Shown here in pieces: positions 9,681 through 17,690 of a stretch of 35,590 nt of DNA. The DNA is from Candidatus Methanovorans sp. Its GTDB lineage: Archaea > Halobacteriota > Methanosarcinia > Methanosarcinales > Methanosarcinaceae. Position numbers and translations under genes: made by a program. The DNA lies in contig DQIP01000221.1 in the NCBI GenBank assembly GCA_020793565.1, positions 1 through 35,590 of the forward strand, written 5' to 3'. The notes below the pieces were generated by a model. It was given only the letters and a program-made list of their open reading frames with translations. It was not told where the DNA came from and ran no database searches. The number at the start of each line of letters is the position of its first letter. Position 1 is the stretch's first letter.

Positions 9681-10460
9681 GTGGATACCATAGTTAAGAT
9701 CGCAATCACAGGTAAGGGAGGTGTGGGGAAAACCACATTTTCCGGAACACTTGCAAGGATGCTTGCGCGTGATGGATATGACGTACTCGCAATTGATGCC
9801 GATGCAGATATGAATCTCGCTTCTGCTCTTGGTGTTAATAATCCTCCGCGCCCGCTTACCGATTATAAGGAAATGATCGATGAGCGTGCAGGAAGCAAAG
9901 GCGGGGTTTTCAAGTTAAACCCGGAGGTAGATGACATTGTCGAAAAATTCGGGGTTGTTGGTCCCGATGGTGTCAAGATGCTTGTTATGGGTACGGTCGA
10001 GAACGGCGGAAGCGGGTGTATGTGTCCAGCCTCTGCTTTTTTGCGCGCGCTTTTGCGTCATGTTGTATTAAAGGACAGCAGTGCTTTGATACTTGATATG
10101 GAAGCCGGGATCGAGCATCTTGGTCGTGGTACTACACGTGGTATTGACCTTATGATCATTGTTGTAGAGCCTGGTATGCGTTCGATCGAGACTGCGGCAA
10201 GGATCAAGCATCTTGCGAGCGGCATTGGAATAAAGCATCTTGCTGCGGTTGTTAATAAAGGTTCATCAGAACATGTTTTAGCACATCTTGGAAAACTGGG
10301 TATACCTGTGTTGGGCGAGATCTTATATGACGCCGAACTTGTTCATGCTGATCTGGAAGGGTTGGCACCTATTGATGTAGGGGGCATGGCTGTTGGATCC
10401 ATGGAGGTCATCAAAGATGAGATCCTGAATATGGTCAACAATTTTACCAATGAGTATTGA
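9681..10460 (+). CDS. cooC: CooC-like nickel-insertion ATPase
   Basis: A 259-residue MinD/CooC-type P-loop ATPase. CooC proteins help insert nickel into carbon monoxide dehydrogenase. The deviant Walker A, GKGGVGKTT, is near the N-terminus, 'AIDADADMNLASALG' follows as the switch region, and the CooC-specific Cys-Met-Cys (C113, C115) that binds metal at the dimer interface is present, as is 'LDMEAGIEHLGRGT'. The GTG at 9681 is preceded directly by AGGAGAG, which is unusually close; the family normally begins at the KIAITGKGG segment, so a noncanonical start a few codons later (ATA at 9690) is possible. No CO dehydrogenase gene is in the window; its target must be elsewhere. The upstream lipoprotein and downstream rnhB run in the same direction. 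Confidence 0.85.
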   Translation: MDTIVKIAITGKGGVGKTTFSGTLARMLARDGYDVLAIDADADMNLASALGVNNPPRPLTDYKEMIDERAGSKGGVFKLNPEVDDIVEKFGVVGPDGVKMLVMGTVENGGSGCMCPASAFLRALLRHVVLKDSSALILDMEAGIEHLGRGTTRGIDLMIIVVEPGMRSIETAARIKHLASGIGIKHLAAVVNKGSSEHVLAHLGKLGIPVLGEILYDAELVHADLEGLAPIDVGGMAVGSMEVIKDEILNMVNNFTNEY

Positions 10461-10513
10461 TATGTGTTTCCGATACATGTTGTGTTGCCAGTATGTTTCA
10501 ATTTTGAGGTATA

Positions 10514-11164
10514 ATGAAAATCGCAGGAATTGATGAGGCAGGTAAAGGTCCTGTTATAGGTCCGATGTGTATTGCAGGCGTTGTAACTGATGAGGCAGGG
10601 ACCAATACACTGAAGAACCTTGGAGTAAGGGATTCGAAGAAGATCGCACCTAAGAAAAGGAAGCAATTGGCAGGCCAGATCAAAAGGTATATTGATGATT
10701 TTTATATATTCGAGATCAGTCCACAACAGATCGATGAACTGCGTAAGATCATGACCATGAATGTTATTACGGTCACAGGTTTTTCCCGTGTACTGGAGAA
10801 TCTTCATCCGGACAAGGTTTTTGTGGATGCGGCAGACGTAAATGCTGATCGGTTTGGAAAACATGTGCGGGATACATATTCAAAAACATATCCAGAGGCT
10901 GCAAAGCAACTTACGATAATTTCACAGCACAAGGCTGATGATACATATTCAGTGGTTGCTGCTGCTTCAATTCTGGCAAAGGTCAGGCGTGATGAATTAG
11001 TAGATGACATGAAAAAGAAGATAGGGATTGATTTTGGGAGTGGGTATCCGTCTGATCCAAAAACAAAACAGTTCCTCATGGATTGGGCAAAGGAGCATGG
11101 TTCTCTTCCGGATATTGTCAGGCATTCATGGAAAACCGCTGAAAATGTGATGGATTCGTTATAA
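10514..11164 (+). CDS. rnhB: Ribonuclease HII
   Basis: Ribonuclease HII removes ribonucleotides and RNA primers from RNA-DNA hybrids. The 216-residue sequence starts MKIAGIDEAGKGPVIGP with catalytic D7 and E8; the third acidic residue is in 'KVFVDAADVN' (about D105), and the fourth is in HKADDTYSVVAAASILAKV. SGYPSDPKT near the C-terminus is also typical of the archaeal enzyme. It has a good ribosome-binding site, GAGGT, five bases before the ATG. It follows the CooC-like gene by 53 bases. Downstream, a 75-bp inverted repeat separates it from a convergent gene. Confidence 0.97.
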   Translation: MKIAGIDEAGKGPVIGPMCIAGVVTDEAGTNTLKNLGVRDSKKIAPKKRKQLAGQIKRYIDDFYIFEISPQQIDELRKIMTMNVITVTGFSRVLENLHPDKVFVDAADVNADRFGKHVRDTYSKTYPEAAKQLTIISQHKADDTYSVVAAASILAKVRRDELVDDMKKKIGIDFGSGYPSDPKTKQFLMDWAKEHGSLPDIVRHSWKTAENVMDSL

Positions 11165-11180
11165 CTTCGTATTTGTTCAG

Positions 11181-11255
11181 GTGGAAATGGTCAACACATC
11201 GTGAACACTTTTTACATTGACACTTTTTCCTGACCGATGTATTGACCCCTTCCAC
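11181..11255. repeat. 75-bp inverted repeat between convergent genes
   Basis: Arms of 21 bases (11181-11201 and 11235-11255) match at 18 positions, with the core GGTCAACACATCG pairing with CGATGTATTGACC. The core is the motif found as direct repeats at 6155-6237. Placed between rnhB and a convergent gene, it could serve as a two-way terminator, but it looks like two insertion-sequence ends brought together. Confidence 0.6.
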
Positions 11256-11347
11256 ATAGGCATTTGATTTCGGGATTTAGTCATTCCAATCCCTCCAATA
11301 GTCATGGTTAATTTTCAATTCTATGATGTTTTGTTAATATTATCATC

Positions 11348-13441
11348 TTACCTTTTCATCTTCCTTTTTTGCCAAATCCCATAAACAAGTAGCAAAATGC
11401 CGACAACAATGATTACAGGCAGGGTCATAAACACCAGCAACCCCATGCCCCATCCGGCTTCAGGAATATACTCAAGCATTATTGTAATTGATACGAACAG
11501 AACCACTGCCAGGGCCAGCAACCATGAACCCAAAGCCAGGAATCTATTCTCTATCTTTCGCATGAACACTATCAGTAATACAAGCATGGCGAAAGCCGCA
11601 AACAATGGAAGATAGCCCACAAATGAAGCATAGGTATTCTGCAATCCCGGTTCACCGTGCTCAAAAGCGTATAACCTGCTATCAGAAGCGGTCATGTACA
11701 ACCTGCCTTGGGACAGCACGGGTTGGGATACGGAACTTCCGAATGTCCGGCCTCCCTTCCACACCTGTTCACCGGTATCCCCATCAATCACAAGCAGATT
11801 TTCATTTCCAAAAATCCCCACATAGGCCAGGCCACCGTAAACGGATAGTGGTCCCGAACTGCCCTGGCATTTCCATATTGAAGAACCATTATATGCGTCC
11901 AGGGCTACCACATCGGATCCGGCAGACGCAAACACTTTCCCATCAACAACAGCATAGATATGCGGCCATGAAACATTTGAACTCCAGATCGGTCTGCCTG
12001 TATTAAGGGTTCGTGCAACAATTTTATCTTTAAGTCCGTAATACACCAGGTCATTGTAAATGAACGAGGAGGTTTCACTCAGGCCGGAAATGCTATTGAT
12101 GGAATAGTTCCAGATTTCCTCACCGTTTGATGCATTGAGAGCAAATACCCTGGTGAAAGTTATTTTGTCAGGTGCGGGCGTAACCGGATATTCCCTCTCC
12201 GGTTCAATCGGAATATCTTCCCCCATTTTTTCAATGTACCCTACCACAAGTGTATTTGGGTCTTCCATCCCTTCTTCAATAGCAACAGCCATGATCTTTT
12301 CCCTGTATTCGAACTGTACAATGAACACGACAACGCCCTTACTTGCAGTCGGAATGGTTGAATCATAACTGATCCAGTATTCTTTATCCGGAAGCTCTTG
12401 CTCTGGTCCGAATGAATGTATCCATTTCAACTCACCGGTTCTGGCATCTATGGCAAGAACCTTTCCGGCGTTGTATATGGTGGTATAAACGGTGCTGTTA
12501 TACACTACCGGATGCACATCTGGTGCTGAGACATATTCATCATGGTATGGTTTGAGATTGAACTTCCATTCTAATACATTGTCCCCAAAGGCATAGATAT
12601 TCTCATAATCCGATGCAAACACCAGACCTTCAGCATATATTACATGATCATTGAGTTCCCATGACCCACCGGTTTCATGGCTCCAAACGACCTCGCCATT
12701 TCGTGCATCCATGGCATTGATCGTTTGCTTTCCCCATGGTGTGCCCGGGTCGATCCGGGATGATGTGTAATATATTAATTCGCCTGATTCCGATACAACA
12801 GGCAGGCGTGTGTTTTGGTATCCCCCGATAGATGATGACCAGATCTTCCTTAATGGAGGTTGCACATTCTCACTATACAGATACTTACTTTCCGGGATGA
12901 TTTCCAACCTGAGATCATAGAATTCAAAGTCGTCATAATTATAACTATAATTATAACTATAACTATAATTAGAGCGAATAGCATTACATCCGGATGAAAC
13001 GGTAATGTTATTTTCACCGGAATGTAGCAATTTTGTGCTGAAATAGATTGTCACACTTCTGGGAAGATTGTCCTGCTCTTTTGCTTCGATATGATCATTC
13101 AGCTTTCCCACATTATTTCCATTCACATACACCTGGTCATAGAACAGTCCGATACCGGCAGTATCGGTGGGAACAACACTTTTTGTGGTCACTGTAATGC
13201 TGGCAGTGTCACCATCGATCCTGTCCTGAACAAATATTTTCGTGTAAACCGTACCTTCCGCATCGGCAGGTGTTAATTCAGGTTTTACCCCATCACCCAG
13301 GTGATGATGACCTGCATCTAACACATATACGGCTGTGGACCCCGGGTTTAATTGTCCTGAATACTCATTATCAGGCAGGGCACTGCCAGTCATTGTGACA
13401 ATAGCAAATAATATAAGCAAAATACTTGATATCATCTTCAT
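11348..13441 (-). CDS. Surface PQQ-like beta-propeller protein with C-terminal membrane helices
   Basis: This 697-residue protein has a signal peptide (MKMISSILLILFAIVTMTGSA), an N-terminal beta-sandwich-like part (about 25-180), then at least six beta-propeller repeats with the PQQ-type ending A-x-D-x-x-x-G-x-x-x-W (for example AMDARNGEVVW, AIDARTGELKW, ALNASNGEEIW, ALDAYNGSSIW, VIDGDTGEQVW). Near the C-terminus are three hydrophobic helices and a basic tail (WQKRKMKR). The propeller therefore faces the outside and the tail the cytoplasm. Such proteins may bind cofactors, ions or other proteins; no quinoprotein catalytic residues are evident, so an enzymatic role is not claimed. A tyrosine-rich tandem segment lies at about residues 158-170. 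AAGGT lies before the ATG. Confidence 0.85.
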   Translation of the reverse strand: MKMISSILLILFAIVTMTGSALPDNEYSGQLNPGSTAVYVLDAGHHHLGDGVKPELTPADAEGTVYTKIFVQDRIDGDTASITVTTKSVVPTDTAGIGLFYDQVYVNGNNVGKLNDHIEAKEQDNLPRSVTIYFSTKLLHSGENNITVSSGCNAIRSNYSYSYNYSYNYDDFEFYDLRLEIIPESKYLYSENVQPPLRKIWSSSIGGYQNTRLPVVSESGELIYYTSSRIDPGTPWGKQTINAMDARNGEVVWSHETGGSWELNDHVIYAEGLVFASDYENIYAFGDNVLEWKFNLKPYHDEYVSAPDVHPVVYNSTVYTTIYNAGKVLAIDARTGELKWIHSFGPEQELPDKEYWISYDSTIPTASKGVVVFIVQFEYREKIMAVAIEEGMEDPNTLVVGYIEKMGEDIPIEPEREYPVTPAPDKITFTRVFALNASNGEEIWNYSINSISGLSETSSFIYNDLVYYGLKDKIVARTLNTGRPIWSSNVSWPHIYAVVDGKVFASAGSDVVALDAYNGSSIWKCQGSSGPLSVYGGLAYVGIFGNENLLVIDGDTGEQVWKGGRTFGSSVSQPVLSQGRLYMTASDSRLYAFEHGEPGLQNTYASFVGYLPLFAAFAMLVLLIVFMRKIENRFLALGSWLLALAVVLFVSITIMLEYIPEAGWGMGLLVFMTLPVIIVVGILLLVYGIWQKRKMKR
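12935..12970. repeat. A+T tandem repeat inside the propeller gene
   Basis: Tandem units of about six bases (ATAACT/ATAATT) encode alternating Tyr with Ser or Asn in the linker between the N-terminal domain and the propeller. It is in frame, so copy-number change in multiples of six would alter linker length without breaking the gene. Confidence 0.6.
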
Positions 13442-13510
13442 TTTTTAACCTTCATTTGCCCATGCAATAAAGTTACAGGGATATTATTTGAAATATTAAC
13501 ATTTTATTCA

Positions 13511-14392
13511 CTATCTCGTCATAACATGTTTTACCGGCTTACCTACGTTGATAATCGCGTAAACCAACCCGATGATCACGCTAATGGCTATCAATGACAC
13601 TGGAAAGAAACTGAAACCGAAACCTTCTCCTATGCTGTGGTATTCAAAAATCGTGAATATACTATTTGTAGGTCCAATTGCCAAAGATTTCACACCTAAT
13701 ATATTCAGGAGTATTGGAGACATAGTCATTAGAAAACCCATAACAAAAAAACTGAGAATGAATACTTTTGAAAATACATACCCCAATCCTGTTGTAGAGA
13801 TATTCAGGGGTTTATCGGTTTCTTTTCCATAAATTACCAGCTCGTTTTTTCGATCTTCCAGCAATACATGTTTCGGATATCCCAATACATTGCGTATCAT
13901 CCACAAATCGCCTACTGCTCCGGAAGCATTAATTACGAAGGGTATGAGCATCCAGTGTGCAATGGATGGGAAAGCAGCCATGATCCCGATCACAGTCAGG
14001 GAGATTACAAAAAACGGCGCAATAGCGGTCACTATGAACTGGTTGCGTGGAAAAAAAGTCTTTGTTGTAGTGTATAAATAAGGGAGAATATAATATGCAA
14101 TACCGGCACCATAACTTGGCTTGCCACCGTATTTTGACATAAATGCACCATGGATTAGTTCGTGCAGTACAAGTGTACCAATAAAGAGAACTATTGAAAT
14201 AAGAATTGTTCCGCTCGCGTAATCAAAGCTGAATTCCCCGACAAATTGTGTATACAGTGCCGCGAATAAAAATCCAAATGCGAAAAAGGCCAATGTCCCC
14301 ATGCCATTTAGTGTAAGTACAACTTCTTTTGACATTTCCAATTTTCCAAGTTCTTTACATTTATCAAGGTTTAATGTTTGTTGTTCTTTCAT
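13511..14392 (-). CDS. Membrane zinc metallopeptidase-like protein (DUF3267 type)
   Basis: A 293-residue protein with about six membrane segments and a zinc-binding HELIH (H77, E78, H81) inside the second hydrophobic region. A later conserved segment, 'INASGAVGDLWMIRN', supplies a likely third ligand (Asp), as in DUF3267 putative zincins, which are related to site-2 proteases. It would cleave within or near the membrane; the substrate is unknown. The usual family length is about 180-200, so the extra C-terminal part (about 205-293, two more helices) is a lineage feature. The start codon lies 27 bases after the stop of the YbjQ-like gene, so the two are probably cotranscribed. Confidence 0.75.
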   Translation of the reverse strand: MKEQQTLNLDKCKELGKLEMSKEVVLTLNGMGTLAFFAFGFLFAALYTQFVGEFSFDYASGTILISIVLFIGTLVLHELIHGAFMSKYGGKPSYGAGIAYYILPYLYTTTKTFFPRNQFIVTAIAPFFVISLTVIGIMAAFPSIAHWMLIPFVINASGAVGDLWMIRNVLGYPKHVLLEDRKNELVIYGKETDKPLNISTTGLGYVFSKVFILSFFVMGFLMTMSPILLNILGVKSLAIGPTNSIFTIFEYHSIGEGFGFSFFPVSLIAISVIIGLVYAIINVGKPVKHVMTR

Positions 14393-14419
14393 GTTGACCT
14401 CCCCATTTTCTTCAACTTC

Positions 14420-14736
14420 TTACAGCTTCCTTAGTTTAACCGCAGTCCCATAAGCCAACATCTCTGCGGCTCCTGCCATTATCTGAGATGTCGTAAACCT
14501 GACATTTATTACAGCATCTGCATTCAGTTTTTTTGCATCATCTACCATTCTGTTCATGGCTTCTGCCCTTGCATCTGCAAGCATCTCCGAATATCCGTGC
14601 AGTTCCCCTCCAACTATGCTTTTAAAGCCAGCCATTATGTTTTTCCCAACATGCTTGGCTCTACGGTATTTCCAAATACGACACTTAAAGTCTTAACCTC
14701 ATATCCCTGTATGTTTTCAGTTGATGTTATTATCAT
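14420..14736 (-). pseudogene. YbjQ/UPF0145 family protein, interrupted by a one-base frameshift
   Basis: The 71-residue frame ending at 14420 (MAGFKSIVGGELHGY...) is only the C-terminal two-thirds of a YbjQ (DUF74) protein. The N-terminal third is in another frame: ATG at 14736 after a GAGAGAGGAT ribosome-binding site, reading MIITSTENIQGYEV ... SMLGK before a stop. The two halves join across a run of five A (14640-14644). Six A would restore GKNIMAG, which fits the family. Full length would be about 105 residues, the normal size. Either the gene is broken, the base is a sequencing or assembly error in a homopolymer, or slippage at the A-run makes protein. The family forms pentamers; its function is not settled. 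Confidence 0.8.
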
Positions 14737-14803
14737 GTTATCCTCTCTCTTCAATTAATTCGTTAGAATATAATTAGGCGTGGCCAATATTTATAATTTC
14801 CCA

Positions 14804-15098
14804 TTAATCGACTTGTTTGTTTAAAAAACAACATGTCTTGCCATTCATTTCATATGTTCGGTCACTAATATTCACATGGGCAAGATGTTCATTAAATCGG
14901 TCCAGTTGGATGCACCCGCATTGCGTCAGCTTCCAGGTGCCAGACAATTTAACCGGAACTGAATAGATCGGAACATCAGTCGCCTGCGCAAACGACGCAT
15001 TCCAATGCTGCCAAACTGACCACCTGCAACCCACAATCCAAACACGTAATCTCTTTTATCCATTCGGCTGTGGCAGCACCGTATTCATATTGAACCCG
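14804..15098 (-). pseudogene. Possible decayed small zinc-site gene
   Basis: In the 425-base gap between the YbjQ-like gene and tiaS, two overlapping minus-strand frames look coding. One (15098-14976) has 'EWIKEITCLDCGLQVV', a CxxC zinc-ribbon half. The next frame (to the stop at 14804) has 'SGTWKLTQCGCIQLDRF' and 'NGKTCCFLNKQVD'. A single frameshift near 15020 would join them into one cysteine-rich protein of about 95 residues. No start codon with a ribosome-binding site is visible. I do not recognise the family, and a random origin is possible. Confidence 0.28.
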
Positions 15099-15162
15099 TT
15101 AAACCGGCTGCGCCATAACAAGATGGTGCGCTTGCATAACAAATACACAAATCATACTGCGT

Positions 15163-16446
15163 TCACCTGCTCGAAAATACTGCACAATCCTGCATATCGC
15201 CCCTCACAAGCGGCTTTGCCAGATGCCTTCTGGCTGATGGCGGTACTTCATATAGGCCTACATCAAGGTCCCGGTCTACTTCAATTAAAACTGTGGAATC
15301 TGCTGTTGTCCTGCATTTTTTGCACCTGTACCCTTGTCCCGATCCTGCAGATTTCATCCGTTTTTCACATGACGGGCAAACAGGGTTTTTGGTCTCACTT
15401 TTTGCTGCAAGGGATTTGATCTGTATCTTTTCGATATTCAGCGTATTTCCGCCCACACTTCCGTATACAACAACCCTATCGCCTGCAATCAATTTGCGTA
15501 CCAGTATCCTGAAGTTCTTTGTAGGTTCGTATGCAGCACAATCGATCTCATCCCCTTTATCATCGCGTATTGCGAAAATGACATGCCCACCCCGGATCGT
15601 TACGGGGGTTCTGGAAACCGTGCCCTCGATGATGTACGAATGCATCTCCCTGATATCCGAAATATTTGTGAGGGGAATTAGGTGCATATCAGTTCCCTGG
15701 TTCGTCCTGTAAACAACATAGCGCTCGATGGGTTCTGATTCGATCAAAACGGCAGCGTGTGTTACATCTTCTACACTTTTTCCGCGAATCCCGAAAAGCA
15801 CAGGATCAGGTGAATGAGGCACACACACGATGAGATCGTTTGCATGATCAACCGTATCCCAGGTATCCGGATACGTTTCCATATCGGCTTTGTGAATACT
15901 TGTTTTGTCAACCAACCTCGGACTTCCCCACACATTTTGTTCACGGTATGCAATGTATTCGTATGTATGATCCCATCCACAGTTTTGCATTGCCCCGCAC
16001 GCAGCAAGTGCACCAATCAGACCGCGCCCGTTCTTGAAACTTTTGGAGGGGATGTCAAGTTCAAGTACCAGTTCTTTTGCGCTGTCAATTGACAGTACAC
16101 CTGTCACCGCACGCCTGAAATACTCACCAAGCGAATGTTTTGTGCGCTCATAATCCTTGTCCGGAATAAATACAACACCAGGATTTGTAGTCTCACTATC
16201 CATCTCTGCCAGTGATCCTATCCTTGAGATGACGTGATCCATTACCTTTTGCGGCCGGTCAGTCTCAACCTGTATCGCGACAGACGCATTGCCGCGTGTT
16301 TTGTATGGAATAGTTGGGTTCAAGCGCATCAACAGGGGTAAACCTGTTATTGACCCGTATTCCTGTAACTCATCTATAAGGACTGCACAAAGATATGTGG
16401 TGCACATCCCATCCTTTGAATCTGTGTCATCAATACCGATTATCAT
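15163..16446 (-). CDS. tiaS: tRNA-Ile2 2-agmatinylcytidine synthetase TiaS
   Basis: TiaS converts C34 of the AUA-reading isoleucine tRNA to agmatidine using agmatine and ATP, so that the tRNA reads AUA and not AUG. It is essential in archaea. The 427-residue protein has the N-terminal IGIDDTDSKDGMCTTYL segment (catalytic kinase-like domain), 'IPYKTRGNASVAIQ', a ferredoxin-like region, 'GRGLIGALAACG', an OB-fold around 'EGTVSRTPVTIRGGHVIF', and a C-terminal zinc ribbon CPSC ... CKKC (residues 357-378). Length and domain order match the family. It is the last gene before a stretch without genes and is transcribed away from kptA. Confidence 0.96.
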   Translation of the reverse strand: MIIGIDDTDSKDGMCTTYLCAVLIDELQEYGSITGLPLLMRLNPTIPYKTRGNASVAIQVETDRPQKVMDHVISRIGSLAEMDSETTNPGVVFIPDKDYERTKHSLGEYFRRAVTGVLSIDSAKELVLELDIPSKSFKNGRGLIGALAACGAMQNCGWDHTYEYIAYREQNVWGSPRLVDKTSIHKADMETYPDTWDTVDHANDLIVCVPHSPDPVLFGIRGKSVEDVTHAAVLIESEPIERYVVYRTNQGTDMHLIPLTNISDIREMHSYIIEGTVSRTPVTIRGGHVIFAIRDDKGDEIDCAAYEPTKNFRILVRKLIAGDRVVVYGSVGGNTLNIEKIQIKSLAAKSETKNPVCPSCEKRMKSAGSGQGYRCKKCRTTADSTVLIEVDRDLDVGLYEVPPSARRHLAKPLVRGDMQDCAVFSSR

Positions 16447-17006
16447 GTTTCCCTGGTTTACCTGGAAATAGTTGTATTTCCGAGATTATACATAAATATT
16501 TTCGAAATCAAAAACCATAATTCAATTTTTCCTCAATTTGATCTTGTTTTCGATCTTCTTCGCAACAACGGCAAAATATTCTCGTATATGTGATAAGTGC
16601 ACCCGTCATTTATAGTGGATGTTTCAACATACTTGTTAAACGTAGGCCTGGAGTGAGAGGTTATGTTCTTACTGTCCTTTCGATATGTTCAGCAAGTGAG
16701 TAGTAGTTATAGATTTCATCCTTCTTTTTTATAGTACATAGAGGCTGTCCAACAATTACTGTATTCAATAATATCAATCCTTCCTTTTGTATTTAAATCA
16801 ATGTTTGACCTTCTTTTCCCTGGATTTTTGAAAAACAGGACAGCCCCCATATAAGGAAACAATAGCATTTCATTTTATTTTATTTCATTTTGCATATAAA
16901 AATTGGATGAAGTGTCGTGCTGGTGAAAATCGAGATAAAAAGACGTTATGAGAGATTATTTATGCATGTAAACCAGTAAATTTGAGTGGAATAGTGGAGA
17001 ACATGG
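16447..17006. other. A+T-rich divergent intergenic region
   Basis: This 560-base region separates the divergent tiaS and kptA genes. It holds one short inverted-repeat element (16743-16845), a TTTTATTT-type low-complexity stretch at about 16868-16892, and presumably both promoters. I see no RNA gene or credible reading frame in it. Confidence 0.6.
16743..16845. mobile_element. Short inverted-repeat element with GGCTGTCC ends
   Basis: GGCTGTCC (16743-16750) and GGACAGCC (16838-16845) bound about 100 bases of A+T-rich sequence. The same end sequence, in longer form, bounds the element at 30179-30326, which suggests both were moved by a related transposase. The interiors do not look alike by eye. 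Confidence 0.5.
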
Positions 17007-17681
17007 GTGACAAGATATATTAACGATAAAATACAACTGGCTAAAGATATCATGATTCGCAAATGCAATGAACATGGATACTTCAGGGGTCACGAATGTC
17101 CCGATTGTGGAGATAACGGCAGGTATGTGCTGGATGATGACCGCGAGGAGAGGCTGGGACGGTTCATTTCCGGATCTCTCAGGCATTTTCCTGATGATGT
17201 CGGTCTTAATATGGACCAACAGGGTTGGGTTAACCTTGATCTTCTGTGTGATATCATGGAAAGCCGATACAGGTGGGCAACAGGGGAACGCCTGAATGCT
17301 CTTATCGAATCAGATATAAAAATAAGGTATGAAGTAGAAGGCTCTCGTATAAGGGCAAGATATGGCCATTCCATTAATATTGACCTGGATTATCCTGAAA
17401 ATGAACTTGCATATCTTTACTACGGTGTCAGTTTAGAAGAGGTTGACATGCTTCTTGAGAACGGCATCATGCCACTGCGACAGCGCTATGTACATCTCAG
17501 CACTTCATATCGCAAAGCGAACGAAGCCGCATCGATCCATACTGACAATCCGGTTATTATTGAGATAGATGCAGGGGATGCACAGCAAGATGGCCTTTTT
17601 TTCATGACTGTGAATATTGATATTGTCCTGGCAGATGACGTGCCGCCAGAGTACTTGAGTATTGTAGAGGCACAAGAGTGA
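17007..17681 (+). CDS. kptA: RNA 2'-phosphotransferase (Tpt1/KptA)
   Basis: KptA removes a 2'-phosphate from an RNA splice junction by transferring it to NAD+, giving ADP-ribose 1'',2''-cyclic phosphate and nicotinamide. The N-terminal part holds CNEHGYFRG and CPDCG (about residues 20-37), a small cysteine cluster seen in archaeal KptA. Then come a winged helix (GWVNLDLL), the NAD-binding ARYGHS, and 'PLRQRYVHLS' with conserved Arg and His. The 'LYHGT' of many homologues is LYYGV here. The start is a GTG at 17007, with GGAGA six bases upstream; a nearby ATG (17003) is out of frame. It ends 9 bases before the end of the convergent rtcA. Confidence 0.93.
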   Translation: MTRYINDKIQLAKDIMIRKCNEHGYFRGHECPDCGDNGRYVLDDDREERLGRFISGSLRHFPDDVGLNMDQQGWVNLDLLCDIMESRYRWATGERLNALIESDIKIRYEVEGSRIRARYGHSINIDLDYPENELAYLYYGVSLEEVDMLLENGIMPLRQRYVHLSTSYRKANEAASIHTDNPVIIEIDAGDAQQDGLFFMTVNIDIVLADDVPPEYLSIVEAQE

Positions 17682-17690
17682 CATATCCTG

